Positions 16,857-28,000 of a stretch of DNA of 64,000 nt are shown here, one piece after another (within the stretch, counting starts at the first letter, position 1; each line of letters begins with the position of its first letter). The stretch comes from an uncultured Chitinophagaceae bacterium (GTDB taxonomy: Bacteria; Bacteroidota; Bacteroidia; Chitinophagales; Chitinophagaceae), in NCBI GenBank assembly GCA_937907395.1, contig CALCII010000002.1, positions 1 to 64,000 of the forward strand, in the 5' to 3' direction. The notes beneath the pieces are model-generated. The model saw only the letters and a list, made by a program, of their open reading frames with translations. It made no database searches and was not told the DNA's origin. A program made the position numbers and the translations under genes.

Positions 16857-17792
16857 TCAAATTGTTGAACCCATTTTGTCGGCCAATAAAGCCAGCAATA
16901 CAATGGGTAAATACAAATAACTGCTAAACATCACCCAGCGTGCTTCCTTTACCTGCATGGTGTGATATAATAAAACACACCGGTAAACAATGTAAAGATT
17001 CGCAGCCAAAACAATCCATAAGCTCACAATACCCGTCATGCCGTTGAGATACGGCAGAATACCCACCGGTATCATCAGCAGGGAATAAATGATTGTCTGG
17101 ACTGCCGTGAATTTGGTCGGACCTTGTTGTGAAGGCAATAACTTAAATCCCGCCTTCGTATAATCTGTATGCGCCACCCAGGCGATTGCCCAGAAATGCG
17201 GAAACTGCCAGAGAAACTGAATGGCAAACAGGATCCATCCACCCGTCCAGGAAAAGCCTTCACCATTATAAGCGGCAGCCCATCCAATTAACACAGGTAA
17301 TGCACCCGGTATTCCACCAATCAGCACAGCAGTTGAGTTCACCTTTTTTAACGGAGTATAAATAAATCCGTAAATAAACAAACTCAACACACTGATGGCA
17401 GCTGCATACCAACTAAAGTACCAACCTAATATCAAAGAGCCTGCAACCCCGGAAACAATCGCAAACACGGTTGCTTCTGTCACACTCATCCGGCCACTTG
17501 CCACGGGGCGGTTGGCCGTTCGCTTCATCACTGCATCTGTATCTTTTTCAGCTATCTGGTTTACTGCATTTGCACTGCCTGTAACCAGTAAGCCTCCTGT
17601 CAATAAGAGTAATATACTCTGCCAGTCATATTCCACTACACTGGGAGCCAGCATATAGGCAATCACACTGCTGAACACCACCATAAAACTGAGCGTAAAC
17701 TTGATCAGTTGCACATAATCTTTCAGCTTACTCACAATGGGGGCTGAAGACCCTGCTTCCTTCTTTTCCTTATCTGCCACTATACTGCTCAA
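16857..17792 (-). CDS. ctaB: Protoheme IX farnesyltransferase (heme O synthase)
   Basis: 311 residues of the UbiA prenyltransferase superfamily with eight to nine TM helices. The first Asp-rich motif NAVNQIAEKDTDAVMKRTANRP (N-x3-D-x3-D) binds Mg-farnesyl diphosphate, and FPHFWAIAWVAHTDY is the second conserved loop. It converts heme B to heme O for the aa3-type centre of subunit I, encoded just upstream. The start is TTG (17792): an in-frame stop lies three codons upstream and the next Met is at codon 37; GTG at codon 5 is an alternative. Confidence 0.92.
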   Translation of the reverse strand: MSSIVADKEKKEAGSSAPIVSKLKDYVQLIKFTLSFMVVFSSVIAYMLAPSVVEYDWQSILLLLTGGLLVTGSANAVNQIAEKDTDAVMKRTANRPVASGRMSVTEATVFAIVSGVAGSLILGWYFSWYAAAISVLSLFIYGFIYTPLKKVNSTAVLIGGIPGALPVLIGWAAAYNGEGFSWTGGWILFAIQFLWQFPHFWAIAWVAHTDYTKAGFKLLPSQQGPTKFTAVQTIIYSLLMIPVGILPYLNGMTGIVSLWIVLAANLYIVYRCVLLYHTMQVKEARWVMFSSYLYLPIVLLALLADKMGSTI

Positions 17793-17849
17793 TTTCTGTT
17801 ATTATAAGACGGGGATGGTACGATTACCATCTGCACTGCCCGCCATGAA

Positions 17850-19658
17850 TTAATGCTTGCTCTCGTCGGCGCTTACGGGGGTGGTTTGAGGAATAAACTC
17901 TTTACCATCTTTACCGTAATCATAAGCCCAGCGATGCACTTCAGGAATTTCACCTTCCCAGTTACCATGTCCGGGATTAATAGGTGTTGTCCATTCGAGT
18001 GTATTTGCACTCCATGGGTTTAGTGTGGTTACTTTTCTTCCTTTCCAGATGCTGTAGAAGAAGTTCAGCAGGAACAAAATCTGTACGAGGAATACAATCA
18101 CGGCCACCACACTGATAAACTGGTTCAAGGTTCCGAACTGCTTGAACGATTCCCAGATATCATATTTATAGTAACGGCGTGGCATACCCGCCAAACCTTC
18201 ATAGTGCATGGGCCAGAAAATCAGGTAAGCGCCAATCATGGTTGCCCAGAAGTGGATATAACCTAATGTGTTATTGAGATAACGGCCATACATTTTGGGG
18301 AACCAATGATAGATACCGGCAAACATACCAAACATCGATGCCACACCCATTACAATATGGAAGTGGGCAATTACGAAATAAGTATCGTGCAGGTGAATAT
18401 CCAGTGAAGAGTTACCAAGGAAGATACCTGTAAGACCCCCGGAAATAAACAAGCTCACAAAACCAAGCGCAAACAACATAGCAGGTGTAAAGCGCAGGTT
18501 TCCTTTCCAGATAGTGGTTAACCAGTTAAATACTTTAATGGCACTTGGTACGGCAATCAATAATGTAAGTAATACGAAGAACGCTCCCAGGAACGGATTC
18601 AACCCGGTTACAAACATGTGGTGCGCCCATACCAGGAAGGCGAGGATCGCAATCGCAAACAAAGATCCCACCATCGCCATATAACCAAAGATAGGTTTGC
18701 GGCTGTTTACAGATAAGATCTCACTCACCATACCCATCGCCGGCAGCAGGATGATATATACTTCGGGGTGACCCAGGAACCAGAATAAGTGCTGGTAGAG
18801 AATAGCACTACCGCCTTCGTTTGGAAGGGCCTGTCCGTTAATATAGATATCACTCAGGTAGAAGCTGGTTCCGAAATGACGATCGAAAATCAGCAAAATG
18901 AAACCGGAGAATAATACAGGGAATGATAATACACCCAATACTGCAGTGAAGAAGAACGCCCAGATGGTGAGCGGCAAACGGGTCATGCTCATTCCTTTTG
19001 TACGAAGGTTGAGGACTGTTGCTATATAGTTCAAACCACCCAGCAAAGATGAAACCACGAATAATGCCATGGACACCAGCCACAAATCCATTCCCACTTT
19101 TGATCCCGGAGAGGCTTGTCCCAATGCACTCAACGGCGGATAAGCAGTCCAGCCACCGCTAAACGGACCTGTTTGTACAAACAATGAGCTTAGCATTACA
19201 ATACTGGCTACAAAGAAGAACCAGTAGGAAAGCATATTCATAAACGGAGAAGCCATATCACGGGCTCCCACCTGTAAAGGAATGAGGAAGTTAGAGAATG
19301 TACCGCTGAGACCGGCTGTTAATACGAAAAACACAAGCACCGTTCCGTGCATGGTAACCAACGCATAATAAGCTTCGGCCTGCAATTGTCCGCCACGGGC
19401 CCATTCACCCAGCAAATCTTCCAGCCAGGGGAATTTGGCATCGGGGAAACCCAGTTGTAAACGGAAGATCACAGAGAAAAATCCACCTACCAATGCCCAA
19501 AACATACCAGTGATCAGGAATTGTTTGGCAATTGTTTTGTGGTCCTGGCTGAACACATACTTGGTCAGGAAGGTTTCATGGTGATGTCCATGATGAACTT
19601 CGTGATGTGCTTCATGAGAAACACCTGACTGATGAACATGCGTTGTTTCGATACTCAT
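17850..19658 (-). CDS. coxA: Cytochrome c oxidase subunit I
   Basis: 602 residues with about 12 TM helices. Visible heme-copper motifs are MHGTVLVFF (low-spin heme His), the CuB/crosslink region WFLGHPEVYIILLPAMG, WAHHMFVTG and HDTYFVIAHFHIVMG (heme a3 and heme a ligands). This is the catalytic subunit that reduces O2 to water and pumps protons. The cytosolic N-terminus carries an unusual His-rich run (residues 7-28). It follows subunit II by 31 bp. Confidence 0.96.
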   Translation of the reverse strand: MSIETTHVHQSGVSHEAHHEVHHGHHHETFLTKYVFSQDHKTIAKQFLITGMFWALVGGFFSVIFRLQLGFPDAKFPWLEDLLGEWARGGQLQAEAYYALVTMHGTVLVFFVLTAGLSGTFSNFLIPLQVGARDMASPFMNMLSYWFFFVASIVMLSSLFVQTGPFSGGWTAYPPLSALGQASPGSKVGMDLWLVSMALFVVSSLLGGLNYIATVLNLRTKGMSMTRLPLTIWAFFFTAVLGVLSFPVLFSGFILLIFDRHFGTSFYLSDIYINGQALPNEGGSAILYQHLFWFLGHPEVYIILLPAMGMVSEILSVNSRKPIFGYMAMVGSLFAIAILAFLVWAHHMFVTGLNPFLGAFFVLLTLLIAVPSAIKVFNWLTTIWKGNLRFTPAMLFALGFVSLFISGGLTGIFLGNSSLDIHLHDTYFVIAHFHIVMGVASMFGMFAGIYHWFPKMYGRYLNNTLGYIHFWATMIGAYLIFWPMHYEGLAGMPRRYYKYDIWESFKQFGTLNQFISVVAVIVFLVQILFLLNFFYSIWKGRKVTTLNPWSANTLEWTTPINPGHGNWEGEIPEVHRWAYDYGKDGKEFIPQTTPVSADESKH

Positions 19659-19689
19659 ACTCTATAATTAATTAGATATGTAAATGATA

Positions 19690-20790
19690 TTATTTGCCGT
19701 TTGTAACAGCTGCAATTTTTACAGAACTTGTGTCTGATGCCGGTGTTGCCTGTTGCTGAGTTGCAGGATCCTTCTCAGGATTTGCAACAAAGTAATTGGG
19801 CTTTTGTTTGGCCATCCATAAATCAAATTCTTCCTGTGTAACCACTTCAATAATTCCTTTCATGGAATAGTGGCCGTTTCCGCACATCTGATCGCAGGAG
19901 ATTTCATAAACGAAATCAGGGTTTCCGGTGCGTTCCTTCATCTCTTTGGTGGTGTACTTTGGCGTAAACCAGAGTGTGGTGGGGATACCGGGCACCGCAT
20001 CCATTTTTAAGCGGAAGTGAGAGAGCCCCACATCATGAATCACATCCCGGCTGCCAATGATTAATTTCACCGGGCGGCCTTTTACAATGTACATGGTTTG
20101 TGTGGTTACCACATCATCATAGTTGGCGGGGTCTGATTTCAATTTCAGGTCGGTATTGTCTTCCCAGATTTGTCCCAATGAATTTCCCTTTTCATCGCTG
20201 ATAGCTCTGAAATTGGTTTTACCAAAGGTTTTGTCTTTACCCGGATAACGCATGATCCAACCAAACTGGCGACCCACAATTTCAACAGTGAGTGCATTTT
20301 TGGGTGCATCGGATGTAATGCGGAACCAGAACTTCAATCCAAACACCACGAGTACGGTAAGGAAAACGGCAGGAACCACCGTCCAGATCAACTCGAGTTT
20401 ATTACTGTGGGGGAAATAGAAAACTTTACGTCCTTCTTTCGCCTGGTATTTCCATGCGAAGTAGAATAAAAGGAACTGTGTGAGAATGAATACCACACCG
20501 GTTACAGCCGTGGTGATCATAAACATCTGATCAATTTTTTCACCTTCTTCAGAAGCTGCGCCCTGTGGGAATAAAGTTTGTTTGTACAGCAGTTCGTTGC
20601 AATACCAAACGCCAATGAAGCCAACGATCATAAACCCGAGCAACAGAAACCCGTTGATACGGTTGGTTTGTTTGTTGGACTTTTCTTCGCCCTTTAATGT
20701 GCTTACATATTCGCTTGCTTTTGATATCTGGAAGATAACAATAAACACCAGCACGGCTGCCGCAAGAATCAGGTAAGATGTGGTAGTCAT
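19690..20790 (-). CDS. coxB: Cytochrome c oxidase subunit II
   Basis: 366 residues: an N-terminal TM helix (1-22), a second region with two more TM helices (about 50-70 and 95-155), then a cupredoxin domain with the CuA site: His in IHDVGLSHF and SCDQMCGNGHYSM (two Cys, Glu replaced by Gln, His, Met). No fused heme c site is seen in the C-terminus, which is a Gln/Ala/Thr-rich tail, so electrons must come from a separate cytochrome. It is encoded between actF and coxA. Confidence 0.94.
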   Translation of the reverse strand: MTTTSYLILAAAVLVFIVIFQISKASEYVSTLKGEEKSNKQTNRINGFLLLGFMIVGFIGVWYCNELLYKQTLFPQGAASEEGEKIDQMFMITTAVTGVVFILTQFLLFYFAWKYQAKEGRKVFYFPHSNKLELIWTVVPAVFLTVLVVFGLKFWFRITSDAPKNALTVEIVGRQFGWIMRYPGKDKTFGKTNFRAISDEKGNSLGQIWEDNTDLKLKSDPANYDDVVTTQTMYIVKGRPVKLIIGSRDVIHDVGLSHFRLKMDAVPGIPTTLWFTPKYTTKEMKERTGNPDFVYEISCDQMCGNGHYSMKGIIEVVTQEEFDLWMAKQKPNYFVANPEKDPATQQQATPASDTSSVKIAAVTNGK

Positions 20791-20872
20791 ATTTGCTCAA
20801 AAGGTTTTAAGCTTTTTCTAATAATAAAGGCCCTTAAAATATGTTCGTTCGAAGTGTTTTACATCGGTCGCC

Positions 20873-22153
20873 TTATGTATGATGAATAATACTTTCTTTA
20901 ATCAACGGATGGTTTTTAGGCAACAGCGATGCTTTGGTTAAATACTTCGCTGTTAAGAAAATAACCAGTCCTAAAAATCCGGCACTGATACCCAGGCTGT
21001 ACAGGAAGTGTGACAATGAGTTGGATTCCTGTCCCAGTTCTTTCAATGGACCGGGTGTGATCATCTGGTAAAAATCCAGCCAGTGGCCGAAGATGATAAT
21101 CACTGCCATTAACGTTACAACGGTATAGTTTCTTTTTGAACCTCTTCTCATCAGAATCAGCAATGGAGCCAGGAAGTTGATGATGAGGTTGAGCAGGAAG
21201 ATGGCTTTGAAAGGTCCGCCATGTCCGCCTGCACCAATACGGTCAATAAAATATTCAGTTTCTTCAGGTTGGTTACTATACCAGATCAGCATGTACTGAG
21301 AGAACCAGAGATAAGTCCAGAATACAGAGAAGGCAAACATGAACTTACCAATATCATGAATATGTTCTTCGCTCACCAGTTCCAGGTATCCTTTGTTTTT
21401 GAGGAACACCACAAACAACATCATCAATGAAATACCGGATACCCATGAACTTGCAAATGTGTACCAGCTGTACATGGTGCTGAACCAGTGTGCATCAATA
21501 CTCATCAGCCACATCCAGGGCAGTGTGCTCATAACAGTTAAACCATAAGTAACAAGAAAAGCGGCAGAAATAGCCAGTGATTTCCAGTAAAAACTGTGAT
21601 CGGCTTTTCCGGCGAGGTCTTCTGCAATGGAGTTTTTGCGGTACCAGTTACGGAACCAGATCCACAAACCTACTGCAGCAATGGAAAGAACGGTATAGAA
21701 GGTAGGATTGAGGAATCCTGCTTTCCAGGTGAGTTTTGCATCATGTTTTACATGCTCCACATCTTTCCAGTGGTAGATATGATGATCGGGCGAAAGCCAT
21801 ACATAACCCAGCAAAATCACCAGTGTGATAGGGCCGAGAATATTGATGCTTCCGGAAATTGCTTCAGGTACACGACGGAAAGCAACCTGCCATCCACCCT
21901 GGGCCAGCGTTGTGGCGCTGATGAAGAAGAAGCTGGCAGCTGTTACTAACAGCCAGAAAATAGAGTTATGCATTAATGCCATCCAGAACTTGGTAGCTCC
22001 GTAAGCTTCTGCACCATGCGCTTCACCATGTCCGCCGGAAAACGGATGCAGGTATACCACACCCAGAATCAGTGTTAACACACCCACAGCCATGAGTGCA
22101 TAACTCCACTTTTTCAATCCGCCGGGTATTTCAAATTGCTCTTTCAGTACCAT
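20873..22153 (-). CDS. actF: Alternative complex III subunit ActF (quinol:cytochrome c oxidoreductase)
   Basis: 426 residues with about 10 TM helices, including the NrfD-related half-size bundle typical of ActF (SLAISAAFLVTYGLTVMSTLPWMWLMSIDAHWFSTMYSWY region, FSVFWTYLWFSQYMLIWYSN region). ActF is an integral-membrane quinol-side subunit of ACIII that pairs with ActC. It is last in the act gene order and 82 bp upstream of coxB, so ACIII and oxidase genes form one block. Confidence 0.9.
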   Translation of the reverse strand: MVLKEQFEIPGGLKKWSYALMAVGVLTLILGVVYLHPFSGGHGEAHGAEAYGATKFWMALMHNSIFWLLVTAASFFFISATTLAQGGWQVAFRRVPEAISGSINILGPITLVILLGYVWLSPDHHIYHWKDVEHVKHDAKLTWKAGFLNPTFYTVLSIAAVGLWIWFRNWYRKNSIAEDLAGKADHSFYWKSLAISAAFLVTYGLTVMSTLPWMWLMSIDAHWFSTMYSWYTFASSWVSGISLMMLFVVFLKNKGYLELVSEEHIHDIGKFMFAFSVFWTYLWFSQYMLIWYSNQPEETEYFIDRIGAGGHGGPFKAIFLLNLIINFLAPLLILMRRGSKRNYTVVTLMAVIIIFGHWLDFYQMITPGPLKELGQESNSLSHFLYSLGISAGFLGLVIFLTAKYLTKASLLPKNHPLIKESIIHHT

Positions 22154-22192
22154 TGAAATTTCGTTTATAGTTGATTGTTAGTTTCGGTTGTC

Positions 22193-22837
22193 TTACTTGG
22201 TTGCTTTTGTTGTATCTGTTGCTGCAGCTGCCTGAACAGGAAGGGCACCGCCGGGCTGCATGCTTTTTACATAATGAATCACCATCCAGCGTTGTTTGGT
22301 GCTCAGCTGTGAAGCGTAGCTACCCATCAGGTTTTTACCATATGTAACAGAATACATCATTTGTCCCATAGGCATTTTGCTCACAATAGGATCGGCCACC
22401 AGGTTTCTGGGTGCAATCGGGTAAGGGCCATTGCCTCCATTGTAGAGCGGACCATTACCATCCAGCTTTTCGCCATGACAAATGCCACAATTCACATTGT
22501 ACAGGCGTTTGGCTTCTGCCATATCCTTTTCGTTCAAAGGAGGAAGCGGATTGGCAATTTGCTTACTGGCCACATAGTTGGCAGTATCGGTACCCTGGTC
22601 TTTTGCCAGCGGGAAAGCACCAATGCCTCCACGTTTGATGGTTCCTGCAACAGGTGTTCCATCATAATAAATACCAGCCTGTTTCAAATTACTGTGGTCA
22701 GTATAGGTTTCAACAGCACGGCTGTATGCCATATCGGGTACATAGATACGACCTGGCTCACGGCGCACCCCGCCACATGAACTGATTACGGCCGCAGCCA
22801 TCGCCATTAATCCAACTGATAAAATAGATTTACGCAT
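22193..22837 (-). CDS. actE: Alternative complex III subunit ActE (monoheme cytochrome c lipoprotein)
   Basis: 214 residues from MRKSILSVGLMAMA; the longer frame overlaps actD and was rejected. A lipobox (VISSC, Cys20) anchors the protein at the membrane. The heme c motif CGICHG is followed by DGNGPLYNGGNGP, and the probable Met ligand lies in KMPMGQMMYSVTYG. ActE accepts electrons from ActA/B and passes them on to the oxidase. It lies between actD and actF, the canonical order. Confidence 0.93.
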   Translation of the reverse strand: MRKSILSVGLMAMAAAVISSCGGVRREPGRIYVPDMAYSRAVETYTDHSNLKQAGIYYDGTPVAGTIKRGGIGAFPLAKDQGTDTANYVASKQIANPLPPLNEKDMAEAKRLYNVNCGICHGEKLDGNGPLYNGGNGPYPIAPRNLVADPIVSKMPMGQMMYSVTYGKNLMGSYASQLSTKQRWMVIHYVKSMQPGGALPVQAAAATDTTKATK

Positions 22838-22847
22838 TTCAGTTAAT

Positions 22848-23441
22848 TTATGCAATAACGGTTTTTTCTTCTTTTTCAAATACTTTACGATCACGGTCGT
22901 AACGGCCAATCCACCATCCGGTTTCAGCTTCTTTTTCAAACACTTCCACAGCGCCTGCATTTTGTAAAAATGCTTTCACTTCGTCGGCATTTGTTTTATC
23001 GGTGATTTCAATGGGCATTACCATCAGATCGTCTGTGGCACGCAGGTGAAAATGGTCTTTTTTCACAAAGGGAGCCAGCTGGCACAGGTAGCAGAAAGTG
23101 AGCACCATACCCACAGCTGCGCAGAGTACCGTTAATTCAAACACGATAGGAATGAATGCAGGCAGGGGCAAGTGTGGTTTACCGCCAATGTTCAAAGGCC
23201 AGTCTTTGGTAAACACCCAACTCATAAAGGTGAGAGCAGTAGTGGTACCGGTGATGGCATAAATGAAACCGGCCGTGTGTAAACTGGTGTCACGAAGTCC
23301 CATAGCTTTATCTAAACCATGGATAGGAAATGGTGTGTAGAGATCATGAATCTTATACCCTGCTTTCCGGGTGTTTTTCACCGCAGGAAACAATGTCTTT
23401 TCATCATCAAAACAACCTACTACGAATTTTTTAACTGGCAT
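22848..23441 (-). CDS. actD: Alternative complex III subunit ActD (DUF3341)
   Basis: 197 residues: a soluble N-terminus (VGCFDDEKTLFPAVKNTRKAGYKIHDLYTPFPIHGLDKAMG) characteristic of DUF3341, then two TM helices (about 58-80 and 95-120) and a cytosolic C-terminal domain. ActD is a peripheral-type structural subunit without cofactors. It overlaps no neighbour; actE starts 11 bp later. Confidence 0.92.
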   Translation of the reverse strand: MPVKKFVVGCFDDEKTLFPAVKNTRKAGYKIHDLYTPFPIHGLDKAMGLRDTSLHTAGFIYAITGTTTALTFMSWVFTKDWPLNIGGKPHLPLPAFIPIVFELTVLCAAVGMVLTFCYLCQLAPFVKKDHFHLRATDDLMVMPIEITDKTNADEVKAFLQNAGAVEVFEKEAETGWWIGRYDRDRKVFEKEEKTVIA

Positions 23442-23470
23442 ATCTATGCTTCTTTTACGAATAAACTGAA

Positions 23471-24913
23471 TTAATGGTGTGCATGAGCCTGGTGAACAAA
23501 CTCATCAACACTTTGCTCTTCCAATGGATCCATTGCTTCCTTAAAGCTTTCGCCGCTTTTCTTAAGTATGTGCTTAATCTCAGCGATCGCAATTACAGGG
23601 AAGTATTTGGAGAACAGGAAGTAACAGGTAAAGAACAATCCGAATGAACCGAGATAAAAACCAACTTCCCAGATAGACGGACGATAGTAAACCGACCAGG
23701 AAGAAGGCAGGTAATCACGATACAAAGAGGATACGATGATCACGAAACGCTCAAACCACATACCGATGTTTACCACCACACTCATTAAGAACGTGAAGGC
23801 GATATTGCGGCGCAGTTTTTTCACCCAGAACAACTGGGGAGTGATTACGTTACAGGTCATCATCAACCAGTAGCTCCAGCCATAAGGACCAGCGATACGG
23901 TATTTGAAGAAGATATCGTATTCATATTTGCTCGCACCATACCAGGCCATGAACAGTTCGGTGAGGTAAGCACAACCCACAATAGAACCGGTGAGTACAA
24001 TTACCTTGTTCATGTTCTCAATGTGGCTGATGGTGATATAATCTTCCAGGTTCATCACTTTACGGGTAACGAGCATCAGGGTTTGCACCATGGCAAAACC
24101 AGAGAAGATCGCACCGGCAACGAAATAAGGAGGGAAGATGGTGGTATGCCAACCAGGGATTACTGATGTGGCGAAGTCGAACGATACAATAGTGTGTACA
24201 GAAAGTACCAGCGGTGTACTCAAACCGGCGAGCACGAGTGATAAACTTTCGTGACGCTGCCAGTGTTTGGTGGAACCGGTCCAGCCGAAAGAGGTAACAC
24301 CATAGAAGGCTTTTGCCCATTTCTTTTTAGCACGGTCACGCAGAGTAGCCAGATCAGGAATCAAACCGCTATACCAGAACAGGAGAGATACGGTGAAATA
24401 CGTAGAGATCGCAAACACGTCCCACAACAATGGTGAGTTGAAGTTCACCCAAAGCGGACCACGTGTATTGGGATAAGGGAATACAAAAAACGCCATCCAC
24501 ACACGACCCATGTGCCAAACCGGGAACTGACCGGCGCACATTACCGCAAAGATGGTCATCGCTTCTGCCGCACGGTTTACACCGGTACGCCAGCCCTGAC
24601 GGAACAGTAACAGGATCGCAGAAATCAACGTACCGGCGTGACCAATACCCACCCACCATACGAAGTTGGTGATATCCCAACCCCATCCGATGGTTTTGTT
24701 CAGGTTCCACATACCTGTACCGTAGACTACTTCTTTGTAAATACTCACAACACCAAACAACAGCAGTGCTACCGAAATAATGAAACCGATCCACCACAAA
24801 CGGGAAGGAGCTGCTTCTACCGGGCCGCAAATATCTTCTGTTACCTGGTGGTAAGTTTTATTGCCATCTACTAATGGCTCTCTTACCTGTGATTCGTACT
24901 TCAGTAATGACAT
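23471..24913 (-). CDS. actC: Alternative complex III subunit ActC (NrfD/PsrC-like quinone-binding)
   Basis: 480 residues with 10 TM helices of the NrfD/PsrC type. Landmarks include VWWVGIGHAGTLISAILLLFRQGWRT, VLSVHTIVSFDFATSVIPGWHTTIFPPYFVAGAIFSG (long, split here as two helices), and a His-rich C-terminus HQAHAHH. ActC holds the quinol-oxidising site and docks onto the Fe-S subunit ActB encoded just upstream. Confidence 0.94.
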   Translation of the reverse strand: MSLLKYESQVREPLVDGNKTYHQVTEDICGPVEAAPSRLWWIGFIISVALLLFGVVSIYKEVVYGTGMWNLNKTIGWGWDITNFVWWVGIGHAGTLISAILLLFRQGWRTGVNRAAEAMTIFAVMCAGQFPVWHMGRVWMAFFVFPYPNTRGPLWVNFNSPLLWDVFAISTYFTVSLLFWYSGLIPDLATLRDRAKKKWAKAFYGVTSFGWTGSTKHWQRHESLSLVLAGLSTPLVLSVHTIVSFDFATSVIPGWHTTIFPPYFVAGAIFSGFAMVQTLMLVTRKVMNLEDYITISHIENMNKVIVLTGSIVGCAYLTELFMAWYGASKYEYDIFFKYRIAGPYGWSYWLMMTCNVITPQLFWVKKLRRNIAFTFLMSVVVNIGMWFERFVIIVSSLYRDYLPSSWSVYYRPSIWEVGFYLGSFGLFFTCYFLFSKYFPVIAIAEIKHILKKSGESFKEAMDPLEEQSVDEFVHQAHAHH

Positions 24914-25028
24914 ATTCTTTCTTAGCTTTTGGCTTTCAGCTTTTCTACTGTCTGCCGTTGGTTTTTATTTTATTGCCGGGACCAGTTGCAATCCCAACAC
25001 TTCAACTCTGGTTACTGCAGCTCAGCTA

Positions 25029-28000
25029 TTAATGTGCTGCTTCTGCTTCTTTCTTTTCTTCGTGAGAAATTTCATGGCCACCTTCTTCTTCATTACCCAC
25101 CACACGGTCTGTGTTGCGCACTTTCGCCATATAGCTCACATTTGGTAATACGTGGATTTGTTCCAGTACATAATAAGTACGGTTCACACCCTCTTCTGTA
25201 CGTACTTTACGGATCGCACTTTCTTTATCATTTACGTTACCAAATACGATAGCGTTGGTAGGACAAGCCTGCTGACAAGCGGTTTTGATATCGCTGTCCA
25301 CCATTGGACGGCTGTCTTTCTTCGCTGTGAGTTTGGCTTCCTGTAAACGTTGAACGCAGAATGAACATTTTTCGATCACACCACGGCTACGAACGGTAAC
25401 ATCGGGGTTCAGTACCATACGTGTGAGTTCATCGTTCATCTGAAGTGTTACTTCGTTCAGGCGGCCACTTTCTACAATCGGCACCTGGTTGTCTCCGAAG
25501 CTGTCGGCTCCGTTCCAATCGTGCCAGTTGAAACGACGTACTTTATAAGGACAGTTGTTGGCACAATACCTTGTACCGATACAACGGTTATAAGTCATCT
25601 GGTTCAAACCTTCGCTGCTGTGGTTGGTAGCTGCCACCGGACAAACGTTTTCGCAAGGAGCGTTGTCACAATGCTGACAAAGCATCGGTTGGAATACCAC
25701 ATCCGGGTTTTCCATATCACCGCTGAAATAACGGTCGATACGCAACCAGTGCATATCATGATACTTCGCCACCTGGTTTTTACCTACAACAGCAACGTTG
25801 TTTTCTGCAGAACAAGCCACTACGCAAGCACCACAACCGTTACAGGTGTTGAGGTCAATGCTCATGCCCCATTTGATACCGGGCTTGTCGTATACAGGAT
25901 AAATCGTTCCTTCTGCTTCGAAATTGTCAAGACCACCATAATCTTTCAATTCATTCAAGCGTTCGTTGATGAATACTTTGGGATCTTTTTTGAAAATGTT
26001 GATGCTGGTTTCTTTCACCACTTCCACACGGTTACCATATTGTCCGTGTGTTTGCATCACAGCCACAGTAAATGTTTCTGCAGTTGCTTCCACTTTCACA
26101 TTGCCAACAGTGTATTGGTAGTTTTGTCCGTTGAAACCAACAAACGAATAAATATTTTTACCGGCACCTTTTGCAGCCAGTCCCACTTTCTCACTGCGGC
26201 CATAACCAACAGCAATGGCAATGGTGTTACTGTTCATACCGGGGATAATCATCATCGGAAGTTCAACTGTTTGATTTCCTACAGTGATTTTCAATACCGG
26301 TTTCTTAGGCTCTACTTCATACGCATCATCTGCTTTGAAGCCCAATGATTCTGCCGTTTTTACAGATACCATTGCATAGTTGTCCCAGCAGGCACGGGTG
26401 ATCGGATCGGGCATTTCCTGTAACCAGGGGTTGTTGGCCATTTTACCATCACCGATACTTACCTTCTGATAGATCACCAGTTCATGTCCGGTTGAAGTTG
26501 CTGTTTGCGACAGTTTACCAACCGCAGCTGCAACAGCCGAACTGTTGAATGTAGCACCAGCCACCACAGGAGCAGCGGGCTCTATCACACCATCTTCTAA
26601 TGCTTTATCAAAGGCAGCAGTACCGCCCAGTTTATTGGTCCAGTATGCTTTGAAATACGTTTCATAATCAGCCACAGCACTTCCGCTCCACTTCAGTAAA
26701 GAAGTAGCGAAGGCTCTTGTTTTAAACAGCGGATGAATGGTAGGCTGAAGGAAGGAAGTATATCCTGTTTTTGCTTCTGCATCGCCCCAGCTTTCGAGGT
26801 AATGATGAGCAGGAAGAATATACTGGCAGAGTTCGCTGGTTTCGTCTTCTGTTTCATTGAAAGAAACGGTTAACGCTACTTTCTTGAAACCATCGGCAAA
26901 CTTTTTAGAATCACGGTAGGTATAAACAGGATTTGCACCATAAACGAGCACAGCACCCACAGCGCCGGCGCTCATATCGGTTACAAACTGTTCCATTTCT
27001 GTATCAACACCTTTGCGGTAGTTCACCATTGCACCGAAGTTGATGGTTTTGCCATTCGCTCCCAGTTGTGCGTTGATTGCATTTACAATTACCTGTGCAT
27101 TTACATCGTTGCTGCCGCAAACCACCAGTGCATTACCACCGGCAGCCACTAATTCCTTCGCCGCTTTATCAATTCCTTCGGCGAGGCGTTTATCGGCAAT
27201 AGAAGGAGCGGTAACGCTGCCTCCCACTTTTGCATATAAGTTGAGCAATACAGCACCCAACTCGCTGGGCTTATGTGTATAACGCTCATCGGCATTCGCA
27301 CCCGTCATGCTGAACGAACTTTCAAACTGAAAGTGATGGCTCATTTCGGGGTTCTTTTCATTGATCTTACGTCCGGCAGCATATTGCTTGGCATATTCAA
27401 CCGGGCTGATCCATGTACCGAGGAAATCGGCACCCAGGCTCACAATTACTTTTGCCTGGTCAAACTGGTAAGAAGGAATTCCTTTTGTACCATATGTTAA
27501 TCCGTTTGCTTCAATGATACCGCTGTAAGAAACGGCATCGTAAGTAACCTGTTTGAAGGAAGGATATTTCGCTTTGAATTCATCAATCACCGCCTGTACA
27601 GAAGGTGAGTTGAGTGTGGAACTGAGCAACACAATCTGTTTTCCACCAACAGCAGCCAATGCTTCTGCAATTTTTTTATCAACAGCTTCGTAAGTAGGCG
27701 CTTCTTTAAAACCATCGCCTGATTTTTCCAGCGGATGGCGCACACGTGCCGTATCGTATAAGCTGAGGACAGAAGCCTGCACACGTTGTGTGGTGGCCCC
27801 TTTCGTAAATCCGCTTTCGTTACCTTCTATTTTAATCGGACGTCCGTCTCTTACTTTTGCCAACACAGGAACCACATCTCCATCGAGCACAAAGGTGGTG
27901 GCATAGTAATTGGAAACACCCGGAACAATATCGGCCGGTTTGTTCAGAAACGGAATTGACTTCTTCACCGGGATTTCGCAACTGGCAGCCAAAGTAGCGG

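Noticed and set aside
25521..26348. 275-codon open frame on the plus strand
   Set aside because: It lies wholly antisense to actB, whose protein is unmistakable, and its translation is rich in His/Phe/Val without any domain.
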